From Peptoniphilus_A olsenii (GTDB lineage Bacteria; Bacillota; Clostridia; Tissierellales; Peptoniphilaceae): 64,000 bases of DNA. The notes beneath the pieces are model-generated. The model did no database searches, was not told where the DNA came from, and saw only the letters and a program-made list of their open reading frames with translations. A program made the position numbers and the translations under genes. The DNA lies in contig NZ_JBEPMA010000002.1 of NCBI RefSeq assembly GCF_040545475.1, forward strand, positions 124,001 through 188,000, written 5' to 3'. Below are positions 45,395-54,886 of this stretch, piece after piece; position 1 is the first letter of the stretch, and every line of letters begins with the position of its first letter.

Positions 45395-46918
45395 CTAATA
45401 CTTCTCCATAATTTGTATTTCTCCACTTCTTGATACAATTATTTTATCAATTTTATTGTCTACATAAGCCTTCAATAAATTTTCTTCGTCTAAGACTGTA
45501 ATATCCGTTGCTTTCTCTGAATTGACTATATATGATTGAAACTCATCAAGTCTATTTTCTAGCAATACCTTTTTATCTTGGATTAGAGTTTTTTCATTTA
45601 AATACTCCTCTTTTGAAATATTTTTCCTTTTATAGTTTTCATAGATGATTTGTAAATTACTGTTTAATATGGATATTTCCTTTAGAATCTCTTCTTTCAC
45701 ATTCTTGTGTTCTATGACTTTCTCTTCATTTAATGTGTTTTGAATCTTAAAATCTTTTAATTTGGGTTTTATAAGTTCAATAATATCTTTCTCTTTGATA
45801 TTGTTTGGTGTTTTCTCAGCTTTACATAAATTACAATAATAACTTTTATACTTGTATATTTTATCTGAATTTTTCTTTTGTCTAATATCACTGCGAAAAC
45901 TCATATGTCTACCACATTCTTTACAAAAAATCTTATCAGAAAAAATAGAACAATTTTTATTTCCTGTATATCCTCCAAAACTTCTTTTTTCTTTTATTTT
46001 CTTTACCTCATCAAATACTTCTCTTGAAATAATCGCTTCATGGGTATTTGGAAGTATTTTCCACTCCTCTTCAGGAAGTAAAATTCTTTTTCTTCCACCT
46101 ATTTTTGTTTCTTTGAATTTATTATATACATAATCTCCTGTATATAGTTCGTTCCTTGTAATCTGTGAGATAGCTGCGTTTGTCCAAACTCTTTTCTTTA
46201 CCTCACTTCCAGTAATTAAATTTCCAGTATAATCAGAAAGTTTCAGTTCTTCTTTTCGTTCAGAGCGTGTAATATAACCTTTTTCATTAAATATATTAGC
46301 TACTTGAATACACGAATATCCTTTTAGCAATAAATCAAAAGCTTCTTTAACTATAAAAGCTGTTTTTTCATCAATGATGATACTATGTTTATCTTTAGGA
46401 TCTTTAATATATCCAAAAGGTGCTGCCCAATTTATATTTTTCCCCTGCGATTTAATTTGCCTAATAGAACTTCTTACCTTTTCAGATAATTCCTTACTGA
46501 ATAAATCATAATACAATGTCTTAAACTGTGTATCTGTATCTAAGCCATTACCTTGTTCTTTTAAAGAATCATAGTTGTCATTAATAGCAATAAATCGTAT
46601 TTTTAGAAATGGTAATATATTGCTTAAGTAATCCCCAAGCAAAATATAATCTCTTGAAAACCTAGACATATCTTTTACAATTATAGTTCCTACTTTACCA
46701 CTCTTTATATCCTCAATAAGCCTTAAAAATGAAGGTCTATTTGTATTAGTGGCAGAATATCCATCATCTACATATTCTTCTATTTCACAACTTTTTAAAG
46801 ATGATTCATTTTGAATGTAGCTTTTTATATAATCTCTTTGATTTGCTATACTTTCACTTTCATCTACTTTGTGATAATCTTCTTCAGAAAGTCTTAAATA
46901 TATAGCTATCTTATTCAT
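45395..46918 (-). CDS. Large serine recombinase, third of three
   Basis: 507 residues. Resolvase catalytic domain with AIYLRLSEED (Ser nucleophile), ESIANQRDYI and VKDMSRFSRDYILLGDYL, then the recombinase domain (GYSCIQVANIFNEKGY), a zinc ribbon (FCKECGRHM ... YYCNLC) and a coiled-coil end. It cuts and rejoins att sites for integration or excision. Its ATG overlaps the end of the second recombinase by 8 bp. GGAGGT lies upstream. Confidence 0.93.
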   Translation of the reverse strand: MNKIAIYLRLSEEDYHKVDESESIANQRDYIKSYIQNESSLKSCEIEEYVDDGYSATNTNRPSFLRLIEDIKSGKVGTIIVKDMSRFSRDYILLGDYLSNILPFLKIRFIAINDNYDSLKEQGNGLDTDTQFKTLYYDLFSKELSEKVRSSIRQIKSQGKNINWAAPFGYIKDPKDKHSIIIDEKTAFIVKEAFDLLLKGYSCIQVANIFNEKGYITRSERKEELKLSDYTGNLITGSEVKKRVWTNAAISQITRNELYTGDYVYNKFKETKIGGRKRILLPEEEWKILPNTHEAIISREVFDEVKKIKEKRSFGGYTGNKNCSIFSDKIFCKECGRHMSFRSDIRQKKNSDKIYKYKSYYCNLCKAEKTPNNIKEKDIIELIKPKLKDFKIQNTLNEEKVIEHKNVKEEILKEISILNSNLQIIYENYKRKNISKEEYLNEKTLIQDKKVLLENRLDEFQSYIVNSEKATDITVLDEENLLKAYVDNKIDKIIVSRSGEIQIMEKY

Positions 46919-48653
46919 GCTCTACCTCCAACTGCTTTCCCACATCTTTATCAAGTTTAAACTTAAAATATATGGTAACCTGCTTATACTCTGATATTTC
47001 TATATGGCTAATTAATGTATCGACCAATTCTTTATCAACTTCTATGCTTTTAGCATCCAAGCAGCAAAATAGTACATCTATAAATTCTATAATTTCTCTT
47101 TTTTTCTTTTTTATATTTCTTATTCTTTCATCAAAAACTTTTAATTCATTTTTTAAGGTTTTTATTTGATTATTTATTTTTTTACTTTCTATTTTAAAAT
47201 CACTTAAAAGAACCTCTCCTTTAACATAGTTTTCATATTGTTCTTGTAAATTGATCCTAAGAGAAGCAATCTTTTTATTATTTACATCTGTTTTTAGAGA
47301 AACTTGATTTATCTTTTCAGCACTTATATTTTCTAAATATATTTTTAGTCGTAATCTTTTATCCTTTTTATAAAAGCTTGAAACCAGTCTTTTTAAGGTA
47401 TCTACTAAAATTTTGTCGAGGTCTGTCTCATATATTCTGACATGAGATTTTTCTAATTTTAATCTGTCTCCACCTTTACAATAATAACAATAGCAAATCT
47501 CATCATGATATTTCAGTCCTCGTGGTCCATATTGTTTTTTCAAATTTCTACCACAAACACTGCACTGTATTAGGTCGTCATACTTTCCTTCTTTTTTATG
47601 ATCTCTTTGAATTTTTACTCCAACATTTTCTTTTCCGTCTTTTATTATGTTTTTCAGTGAATGGTAAGGTAGATAGTTTTGTTTTTTCTCCTTTATCTCT
47701 CTGATATTTTCAAATGTAGTTTTGTCTATTAACCCTTTGTGGGTGTTCTCTGTTATAATCCACTCTTCTTTATCACGAAACTTACTTTTCCTACTTGGAT
47801 CATGTCTATTTGAGTATACTCTTTGAATCAAATTCCCAATATATACTTCATCAGAAAGCATTTTTGATATATAAGAAATATCCCATTGTTTTGTATCTTC
47901 TTTATCCTTAAAAATTTTACCTGTTCTTTTATATTCATCAGGTGTCGTATATGTTTTAGTCAATTCTCTTGCTATTTGCATATTGGATTTACCTTGACTT
48001 GCCATATAAAAGATAAGTCTTACTACATCTGCTGCCTTTTCGTCCATCACCAGAACTCTTTTTCCATCAATTTTATCAACCTTATAGCCATACGGAGCCA
48101 TCGCTCCTATAAAAGACCCTTGTTTCATTTTTATTTCTTTAGAGGCTTTTATTTTCTTTGAAATATCTTTTGCGTATAAATCATTGAAGATATTTTTTAT
48201 TGCTATTTCATAACTCTGATCTGATTTTATACCGTCTTTAGTATCCAGATTATCATTTACGGAAATAAATCGAACTCCCAAAAATGGAAATACTTTTTCG
48301 ATATAGTTTGCGATTTCTAAATACTCTCTACCAAACCTTGACATATCTTTTACTATGATACAATTTATCCTGCCTGTTCGAATATCTTCCATCATTTCAA
48401 TAAATGCAGGTCTTTTAAAATTTGTTCCAGAATACTCATAGTCCTTGTACACTCTTAAAATCTTTATATCTTTTTCGTTTGCAGCTTTTATGCAAAGTTC
48501 TTCCTGCATTTCAAGTGAATTACTTTTATCCCTGTAAGCTTCCTTTCTTTCCTGTGATAATCTAACATAAATACCGGCAATGTATATTTTTTCAATCACT
48601 TTTACAACTTCTGTTTCTGATTGTGATATATGCCTATTTTTTGTTCTAGCCAT
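46911..48653 (-). CDS. Large serine recombinase, second of three
   Basis: 580 residues. A short N-terminal extension precedes the catalytic strand AGIYVRLSQERKEAY; SLEMQEELCI and VKDMSRFGREYLEIANYI follow. Then the recombinase domain, zinc ribbon (CSVCGRNL ... CYCYYCKGG), and a long coiled coil (about 430-520). ATG at 48653 with GAGGT upstream inside the end of the first recombinase gene. Confidence 0.92.
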   Translation of the reverse strand: MARTKNRHISQSETEVVKVIEKIYIAGIYVRLSQERKEAYRDKSNSLEMQEELCIKAANEKDIKILRVYKDYEYSGTNFKRPAFIEMMEDIRTGRINCIIVKDMSRFGREYLEIANYIEKVFPFLGVRFISVNDNLDTKDGIKSDQSYEIAIKNIFNDLYAKDISKKIKASKEIKMKQGSFIGAMAPYGYKVDKIDGKRVLVMDEKAADVVRLIFYMASQGKSNMQIARELTKTYTTPDEYKRTGKIFKDKEDTKQWDISYISKMLSDEVYIGNLIQRVYSNRHDPSRKSKFRDKEEWIITENTHKGLIDKTTFENIREIKEKKQNYLPYHSLKNIIKDGKENVGVKIQRDHKKEGKYDDLIQCSVCGRNLKKQYGPRGLKYHDEICYCYYCKGGDRLKLEKSHVRIYETDLDKILVDTLKRLVSSFYKKDKRLRLKIYLENISAEKINQVSLKTDVNNKKIASLRINLQEQYENYVKGEVLLSDFKIESKKINNQIKTLKNELKVFDERIRNIKKKKREIIEFIDVLFCCLDAKSIEVDKELVDTLISHIEISEYKQVTIYFKFKLDKDVGKQLEVEHE

Positions 48654-50364
48654 AGCATACCTCACTTTCAGCGCTTACAAGACTTTTATTCATAACAGTG
48701 GGTATAGTTTTTGACTTCCTGCTTTTATCGATACTTTTCTTTTTTATGGTGTTAGATTTAATATCAGGCTTATCCGTTTTTGTCATTTCTTCAAGTAAAG
48801 ACAATTCTTCGGTATGATTAAACCTAACATCTATCGTCTTATCTTCAGAAATAAAAATTTTATCAATAAGCATCACAACAGACAATCTATCTATTTCAGA
48901 TAAATTTTTATACTTGTTAATGTCTATAATCCAACTCTTATTTTTGTCAATCTTCTCCTTAGTATATTCCTGTTTTTTCAATCTATACTCGATACTTTCA
49001 TCTAATTTAGTCAGTTTCTCTGTATAGTTTTTTCTAAAAAGTTGATATTCTTCTTTACTAATAACATCTTCTTTTAGGTCAAGGTATAGGGAAGATAAGA
49101 GTTCTTCTGTCATTGCTTTTTCTCGTTTTAGTATAGGAATTTGATTGTCTTTCAAATTTTTATTTATATCTATACGCTGAACTTTAGAATATAGGTTTTC
49201 ATTAAATTCAATGTAGGACTTCATTACTTTAGATACTGCTTTTATCAAGGTTTCTTCTTTTATGCTGTGTCTTGTGCAAGATTTTTCCTTGTTGTACTTT
49301 GAACAGATATAGAATATCTCTTCTCTTTTTTTATACTTTACAGTCCTTCTAATCAAAGAACTTCCACATTCTTTACAAAAAAGCATTCCTGTAAAAATAT
49401 CAATTTTGTCCTTTCCACGAGAGTTATTCAAATCTCTTTTTAACATAGTATTTGCAATAGTAAAAACTTCTTTACTTATAATTGATTCATGGGTATTTTC
49501 TACTCTTATCCATTCTTCTTTCTCTTTTTCTATCTGCTTTTTATTTTTGTAACTTAAAGTAACACTCTTTCCTTGTAAGGTATTTCCAATATATACTTCA
49601 TTTTCTATAATTCTATTTACTGTCTTTGCTGACCAATTTCCACCTTTTGTATTTTGAAATCCATTACACTTAAATCCTTGACTTTCTTTATATTTTCTTG
49701 GAGTTAAAACTCCTAAATGATTTAGTTCATCTGCAATTGCCTTTGAGGAATATCCCAAGAGTTTCATATCAAATATATTTTTGACAATATCCGATATCTC
49801 TTTATCAATCACTAACTTGTTCTTATTCTCCTCAGACTTTTTATAACCATAAGGTGCAAAAGCACTGATAAAGTCTCCTTTTTCTCTTTTTATCTTCTGA
49901 GAGCTTTTTACCTTATTGGAAATATCTCGGCAATAACTGTCATTAATGAAATTTTTTATAGGAAGTATAAGATGTGTATCGTTTATATCTGCACTTTTAC
50001 TATCGTAATTGTCATTTACTGATATAAATCTTATACCATTTTCCGGAAATATTCTTTGAATATATTTTCCAGCTTCTATATAATCTCTTCCGAATCTTGA
50101 TAAGTCCTTTACAATAATTGTATTGAACTTTCTATCATAGGCAGCCTTTATCATTTCTTTAAAATTGGGACGATCAAAATTTGCACCTGAATACCCATCA
50201 TCCACATACTCTTTGACAATTGTAATTTGATTTTTTCTTGCATAAGAGTCTATAATTTCTCTTTGATTGGATATAGAGTTACTTTCTGTTTTTTCGCCAT
50301 CTTCTTTTGATAATCTTAAATACATAACTGCCAAATTTTCTTTTGCTAAATTGTTTTTAAACAT
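48646..50364 (-). CDS. Large serine recombinase, first of three
   Basis: 572 residues. Catalytic AVMYLRLSKEDGEKTES, SISNQREIIDSYA and VKDLSRFGRDYIEAGKYI, recombinase domain (LLGYSSKAIADELNHLGVLT), zinc ribbon (FCKECGSSLIRR ... YICSKYNKEKSC) and coiled coil. The last 50 residues are Lys/Ser-rich and variable. GGAGG precedes the ATG. All three genes overlap and form one operon. Confidence 0.93.
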   Translation of the reverse strand: MFKNNLAKENLAVMYLRLSKEDGEKTESNSISNQREIIDSYARKNQITIVKEYVDDGYSGANFDRPNFKEMIKAAYDRKFNTIIVKDLSRFGRDYIEAGKYIQRIFPENGIRFISVNDNYDSKSADINDTHLILPIKNFINDSYCRDISNKVKSSQKIKREKGDFISAFAPYGYKKSEENKNKLVIDKEISDIVKNIFDMKLLGYSSKAIADELNHLGVLTPRKYKESQGFKCNGFQNTKGGNWSAKTVNRIIENEVYIGNTLQGKSVTLSYKNKKQIEKEKEEWIRVENTHESIISKEVFTIANTMLKRDLNNSRGKDKIDIFTGMLFCKECGSSLIRRTVKYKKREEIFYICSKYNKEKSCTRHSIKEETLIKAVSKVMKSYIEFNENLYSKVQRIDINKNLKDNQIPILKREKAMTEELLSSLYLDLKEDVISKEEYQLFRKNYTEKLTKLDESIEYRLKKQEYTKEKIDKNKSWIIDINKYKNLSEIDRLSVVMLIDKIFISEDKTIDVRFNHTEELSLLEEMTKTDKPDIKSNTIKKKSIDKSRKSKTIPTVMNKSLVSAESEVCYG

Positions 50365-50462
50365 AAAAAAGCCTCCTTTAGTTCAATTTACATACAATAA
50401 ATCAAACCAAGGTTAGGCTTCCACAAAAATATTATAACGCTCCTTATATTTTTTGTCAGCCC

Positions 50463-50630
50463 CTAATAGACAGAAAATTTTTCTTTGATGTATTCCTCTA
50501 CTAAATTTTCTAAGCTAAATCCATTTTCATTAAATTTAACTTCTATGTTCCAACCATCAATTTGATTTATCATCTGTTTATCTTTTTTATCTGTTTTCAT
50601 TTCTGTATTTATATTATGTTCATCACACAT
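50463..50630 (-). CDS. Small 55-residue element protein
   Basis: A 56-codon frame from ATG at 50630 to TAG at 50463, with AGGAGA upstream. The protein is hydrophilic: MCDEHNINTEMKTDKKDKQM, then a segment GFSLENLVEEYIKEKFSVY at the end. The C-terminal motif resembles short ORFs that accompany recombinase operons in clostridial elements, but I cannot assign a function. It precedes the first recombinase by about 100 bp and may share its transcript. Confidence 0.6.
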   Translation of the reverse strand: MCDEHNINTEMKTDKKDKQMINQIDGWNIEVKFNENGFSLENLVEEYIKEKFSVY

Positions 50631-50649
50631 AATATCTTCTCCTTATATT

Positions 50650-50960
50650 TAAATTTTTTAGTTTTTTGACATTAACAGGCGTGTAGGTCACGACATTGGA
50701 ATTTCACCACCGCCCCTTTTCAAGATGAGCCGGCAACAACTGTAGAAGTATCATTATCCCCATTTGCTTCAATGCATCAGTTTCCTAGGCTGAATATATA
50801 ATTTCTTTTTGTCGCTCGTTTTCTTTTATCCTTCTTTTAACTAGAGTATTTATTTAAACCGAAATCCTTATCAGCAGAAAAGTTATGGCGAAGAAATTAT
50901 AAAGCTCCACAAATGGTTAATGTCCTGTCTTGGTCTATTCAGTTGTCAAGGTTCAAATTT
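50650..50960 (-). ncRNA. Candidate structured leader or non-coding RNA
   Basis: About 300 bp without a convincing frame, but with a GC-rich core (50680-50800) that stands out in AT-rich surroundings. On the minus strand it contains TTGCCGGCTCATCTTGAAAA, GGGGCGGTGGTGAAATTCC and GTCGTGACCTACACGCC. It precedes the recombinase operon. Sequence of this composition between genes is often structured RNA or the relic of a lost gene; I cannot tell which. Confidence 0.35.
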
Positions 50961-50984
50961 CTATTAATTTCTTTTTTATATAAA

Positions 50985-51035
50985 AGAGGACAAAATTCCC
51001 CTTCACTTTATAAAGGAAAATTTGCCCTCTTTGGT
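50985..51035 (-). terminator. Terminator after sigma-like gene
   Basis: Minus-strand AAGAGGGCAAATTTTCC pairs imperfectly with GGAATTTTGTCCTCTTTT, ending in a T-rich run. Confidence 0.65.
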
Positions 51036-51044
51036 AACCATAAT

Positions 51045-51455
51045 TTATAGTTCTTCTATAAATTTCTTTAGTTTTTCTAAAATTTTATCTCGTCTTTTAA
51101 TTAAAGTTGGATGTGAGATATTTTTAGTCTTTGCTACTGCACGAAGTGTTTCATCATTGAAATATAATCTTTCTATGATTTCCCGTTCATCCTTATTTAA
51201 CTTTGACATTGCATTTCTTAGTGCTTCAATCATCATTTGTGTAGCTACAACTTTTTCAACATCAACATTTTTATCTTCTAGATTATCTTCAAAATTCCCA
51301 TCGTGATTTAGGGACGAAAAAAATAGCAAGTGGTTTTTCTTGTCCACCTGCTCTAAATATTTTTCGTGTTCTCTTTCTTGCCAATAGACTTTGTATATCT
51401 GCTCACTTACTTTGATTTTTTGTCCACCGACATAAAGGTAATATTCTTTTGTCAT
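51045..51455 (-). CDS. Sigma-70 region 4-like element regulator
   Basis: 136 residues. The C-terminal half is a sigma-70 region 4-type helix-turn-helix: MSKLNKDEREIIERLYF followed by TLRAVAKTKNISHPTLIKRR. The N-terminus, MTKEYYLYVGGQKIKVSEQ-IYKVYWQERE, is typical of regulators in Tn916- and Tn1549-type conjugative elements. It probably controls excision or transfer genes. Confidence 0.82.
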   Translation of the reverse strand: MTKEYYLYVGGQKIKVSEQIYKVYWQEREHEKYLEQVDKKNHLLFFSSLNHDGNFEDNLEDKNVDVEKVVATQMMIEALRNAMSKLNKDEREIIERLYFNDETLRAVAKTKNISHPTLIKRRDKILEKLKKFIEEL

Positions 51456-51496
51456 TTATATTTCCTCCATTCTTTTTTTGTCTTTATGTTTTCAGA

Positions 51497-51540
51497 CAAA
51501 AAAAGGAGGACTCCTGCTCTTGGGCATGGTTAGTCCTCTA
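51497..51540 (-). terminator. Terminator or attenuator upstream of sigma-like gene
   Basis: AGAGGACT and AGTCCTCCT pair on the minus strand, followed by seven T. It lies between a 22-codon ORF and the sigma-like gene, so it could act as an attenuator or simply end the cargo transcript. Confidence 0.75.
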
Positions 51541-51591
51541 GAATGAAAGAAACTATTTCTAATAGTAATTTTATTTAATTTTTTAACTGAG

Positions 51592-51660
51592 TTATCTAAC
51601 TTGTAAACAGCGTAAACCAAAGAAAAAAGGTAAATGTAATTTAATTATATTTATTTGCAT
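51592..51660 (-). CDS. Possible 22-residue leader peptide
   Basis: ATG at 51660 with GGAGGG at seven bases, TAA at 51592. The peptide is MQINIIKLHLPFFFGLRCLQ plus two residues. Its site before a terminator and a regulator gene is like that of translation-coupled attenuators. No other evidence that it is translated. Confidence 0.4.
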   Translation of the reverse strand: MQINIIKLHLPFFFGLRCLQVR

Positions 51661-51693
51661 ATTTCCCTCCATTCTTTTAAATAAACCTACTTA

Positions 51694-53058
51694 TTATTCA
51701 TTACTTGAATTTTTCAAACTAATTTTATCCATCCTATTTAATTCCCCAAACATCATTACTACACCAGCTATTATCATAATTAAATCTACAAGGGGTTCTG
51801 CAAACCATACTGCTTTAACTCCAAATATCATTGGTAAAATAATCATGGCAGGTACGAATAAAAATAACTGTCTTAGCATTACTATTATGCCGGCTTTTTT
51901 TGCGTTTCCTATTGATTGGAAGAATGTTATAGTCATTACCATTACTCCATATAGGATAAAGATAGAATAAAATAATCTAAAGTTCCCTATCCCTTGAGTT
52001 ATAATACTTTCTTCTACTCCAAATAAGGAAAGTATATTCTTTGAAAATGCTAATGCTGGTATCCAAAATATTGATGCAAGAACTAATCCTCCGATAGAAA
52101 ATACCTTCATTGCTTGCCTTACTCTGTCATATTGCTTTGCTCCGAAGTTTGTTCCGACAACAGGCTGCAATCCTTGACTCATTCCCCAAAGTGGAATGAA
52201 TGAAAAGGCATATATTCTAAGTGTTGCTGCCATCAAGATAGCATTTGTATCTCCGCCATATTTAAATGACATTTTATATAGCATTGTTTGTTGAATCATA
52301 AATAAAATTTGCATCATCATAGCAGATGACCCTACGCCAAACATTTCTTTTTTTATTTCCTGATCAGGTTTGATTTTATTTATTTTTACTGCTTTACTTT
52401 TATATTTGAAGTAATGGAGTGTTATTATCGCTTGAACGAATTGTGCTGTAATAGTTGCAAGTGCAGCCCCTTCTATTGCGTATTTTCCCATTAATTTCAT
52501 TAGAATTGGATCAAGAATTATGTTTAAAAAAGCCCCTAGCCCCATAATTAGCATTGCTTTTTTCATTAATCCTTCTCCACGCATAACCATGTTTGCTGAT
52601 TGAGTAAAGTTTACAAATAAAGAACCAATAAAAATTACTCGTAAATATCTGATACCATATTCTTTAATTTCTCCACTTGCTCCAACCATATCTAAAAAAT
52701 GTGGTGCAAGTAAAATTCCGCCTATTGTAATAATTGATGAGAATAGAATAACCCAAAAGATTAAATTCCCCATAATTTTATCAACTGTTTTTTGGTCGCC
52801 CTTTCCTATAGCTCTTGATAAAACCGATGCTGAACCTACACCTATGAGTGTAGATACTCCACTATTAAAAAAGGTAAGTGGCATAGCTACACCACAAGCT
52901 GTCATTGCAGTTTGTCCTATAATATTTCCTGCAAAAATTCCATCCATTAGTGGATAAAGACCTATTACTATCATTCCTATTACAGCAGGGACAGATAATT
53001 GAAAAAGTAAATCTATGGGTCTTTTTGTTAATAATTGTTCTTTCATATCTTGTTTCAT
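51694..53058 (-). CDS. MATE-family exporter (MepA-like) in cargo
   Basis: 454 residues, 12 hydrophobic segments. Start MKQDMKEQLLTKRPIDLLFQ followed by LSVPAVIGMIVIGLYPLMDG is typical of the MepA branch. AGGAGG lies upstream, inside the remnant of an ATPase gene. It may export the metallophore or give drug resistance; context allows either. Confidence 0.87.
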   Translation of the reverse strand: MKQDMKEQLLTKRPIDLLFQLSVPAVIGMIVIGLYPLMDGIFAGNIIGQTAMTACGVAMPLTFFNSGVSTLIGVGSASVLSRAIGKGDQKTVDKIMGNLIFWVILFSSIITIGGILLAPHFLDMVGASGEIKEYGIRYLRVIFIGSLFVNFTQSANMVMRGEGLMKKAMLIMGLGAFLNIILDPILMKLMGKYAIEGAALATITAQFVQAIITLHYFKYKSKAVKINKIKPDQEIKKEMFGVGSSAMMMQILFMIQQTMLYKMSFKYGGDTNAILMAATLRIYAFSFIPLWGMSQGLQPVVGTNFGAKQYDRVRQAMKVFSIGGLVLASIFWIPALAFSKNILSLFGVEESIITQGIGNFRLFYSIFILYGVMVMTITFFQSIGNAKKAGIIVMLRQLFLFVPAMIILPMIFGVKAVWFAEPLVDLIMIIAGVVMMFGELNRMDKISLKNSSNE

Positions 53059-53062
53059 AAAA

Positions 53063-53140
53063 TCATCCTCCTTTTTTCATATTCTTAAAATCCAAACCAC
53101 TTGTAGGTTCGTCAAAAATTAAGATTGATCTATTACTCAA
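53063..53140 (-). pseudogene. Remnant of an ABC ATPase gene
   Basis: A 26-codon open reading continues from the end of the ABC exporter gene to a TGA just before the MATE gene. It reads LSNRSILIFDEPTSGLDFKN, a Walker B and D-loop of an ABC/ECF ATPase, without the rest of the domain. A deletion appears to have removed most of a transport ATPase gene here when the MATE gene was joined. Confidence 0.7.
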
Positions 53141-53142
53141 AT

Positions 53143-54885
53143 TTAAATCTTCCACTTATCAGATTGTTTTCTGATTTCAATAAAATCCTTATATATTCCA
53201 TGTTTAGATGCAAGTTCACTATGTGTTCCTACTTGTTTTATAACACCATCTTTTAAAACAACTATCTGATCTGCATTTTTTACAGTAGAAAGCTTGTGTG
53301 CAATTACAATAACGGTTTTGCCTTTTAATAAGTTTTTCAAAGCAATCAATAATTCTTTTTCATTTTCTGGATCTACGCTCGAAGTTGCCTCATCAAGAAC
53401 TACAAACCTACTCTGTTTTAACATGGCTCTTGCAATAGAAATTCGTTGACGCTCACCACCCGATAGATTTGAACCCCCTTCTTGCAAAACAGTTTCATAA
53501 GCTTGTGGCAATTTCATAATAAAATCATGGCACTGAGCTTTTTTGGCAATATCTATCATTTCTTCATCTGTTGCATTTGGATTACCAAACTTAATATTGT
53601 TTTTTATGGTATCATCAAAAAGATACACGTCTTGAAAAACAAAGCTAAAATTTGAAAGCAATTCATCATACTTGTACTGTTTAATATTTAGATTTCCAAC
53701 TTTTACTTCGCCAGAATTTACATCCCAAAACCTCGCCATTAAATTGCAAAGTGTTGTTTTACCACTTCCTGAAAATCCAACAAGAGCAGTAGTTTTCCCA
53801 TCTGGAACAAGCATACTTATATTATTGAAAAGATTTTCTTTTCCATAAGAAAATGAAATATTGTTCATTGATATTTCTGCTTTATCTACTTCTGTCATTT
53901 CACCTTCTTCAATTACAGGCAAATTTCTTAAATTTATAACAGTATTAAGATTTCGTACGGCAACACCCTTAATACTCTGCATACTTCCTGCTAATTCAAA
54001 TCCAGAAAAAACAACAAAACTCATAACAATTAATATAATAGCTTTAGTAACTTCAATATCCCCTGATAAATATCTTATTATAGAACTAAAAATTATCACA
54101 CAAATACCAAGTTTAAATACTAACAAGAATAAAAACTGTGTTGGAACTAAAATTTTTTCTACAGCAAGGAAACCTTTGCGACTTTTTGTAATACTTTCGT
54201 TTAGTTCCTTAACTGTATTTTGATCTTTTCCAAATGCTTTAGTTATTCCTATCCCATTTACATACTCAAGCATTTTTTCACTTAAATCCAATTTAAGTCC
54301 TAACAATCTCTCTGTTAGTTGATCTGTGCTTTTTTGTGTGAATAAGTTTACTAAGGTTCCAACAATCAAAGTCAACAATATAATTATAGCTGTTGCAAAA
54401 TCATAAGGTAGTATGAAAATAACCATAATTAGTGTCTGTATTGTACCTACAAGCATTTGCTCAATAATAAAAACTCCTATTGTTTCAAGTTCACCTATAA
54501 CAGTTGACAATGCTCCTGCTATATTCCCTAAAGAATTTGTGCTGAAATATCCCATGTTTACATTTTTTAAACGATCACCAATATATAATCTATTTTCTGC
54601 TCCTAAATTGTACGAAGCAATATATTTGTTTTTATCAGCCAGATATCCAAATATAATTTTCCCCACCAAACTTATAGCTGCAATAATAAAAACAATATAC
54701 ACATCTTTCATTAAAATGCTTTGGTTCGTAAATATATTTTCACAAATTTTGGTCAAACATAATAGAATTGCGCCTAAAGAAACTCCTTCAAATACTCCCT
54801 TAAATACATCAAAAATGAGCATTTTTGTTATTTTATTTGAATATGACCCTGACACCTCATATAAAGTTTTTATCAATTCTCTCAC
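53143..54885 (-). CDS. ABC exporter-fold protein (YbtQ-like), second of two
   Basis: 580 residues. Six transmembrane segments (about 15-300) and an NBD with Walker A ALVGFSGSGKTTLCNLM, signature NLSGGERQRISIARAML, Walker B FVVLDEATSSVDPENE and VIAHKLSTV. The pair probably works as a heterodimer. YbtP/YbtQ of yersiniabactin have this fold but import the metal complex; that role is inferred from the cluster. It lies 1 bp after its partner gene. Confidence 0.85.
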   Translation of the reverse strand: MRELIKTLYEVSGSYSNKITKMLIFDVFKGVFEGVSLGAILLCLTKICENIFTNQSILMKDVYIVFIIAAISLVGKIIFGYLADKNKYIASYNLGAENRLYIGDRLKNVNMGYFSTNSLGNIAGALSTVIGELETIGVFIIEQMLVGTIQTLIMVIFILPYDFATAIIILLTLIVGTLVNLFTQKSTDQLTERLLGLKLDLSEKMLEYVNGIGITKAFGKDQNTVKELNESITKSRKGFLAVEKILVPTQFLFLLVFKLGICVIIFSSIIRYLSGDIEVTKAIILIVMSFVVFSGFELAGSMQSIKGVAVRNLNTVINLRNLPVIEEGEMTEVDKAEISMNNISFSYGKENLFNNISMLVPDGKTTALVGFSGSGKTTLCNLMARFWDVNSGEVKVGNLNIKQYKYDELLSNFSFVFQDVYLFDDTIKNNIKFGNPNATDEEMIDIAKKAQCHDFIMKLPQAYETVLQEGGSNLSGGERQRISIARAMLKQSRFVVLDEATSSVDPENEKELLIALKNLLKGKTVIVIAHKLSTVKNADQIVVLKDGVIKQVGTHSELASKHGIYKDFIEIRKQSDKWKI

Positions 54886-54886
54886 T

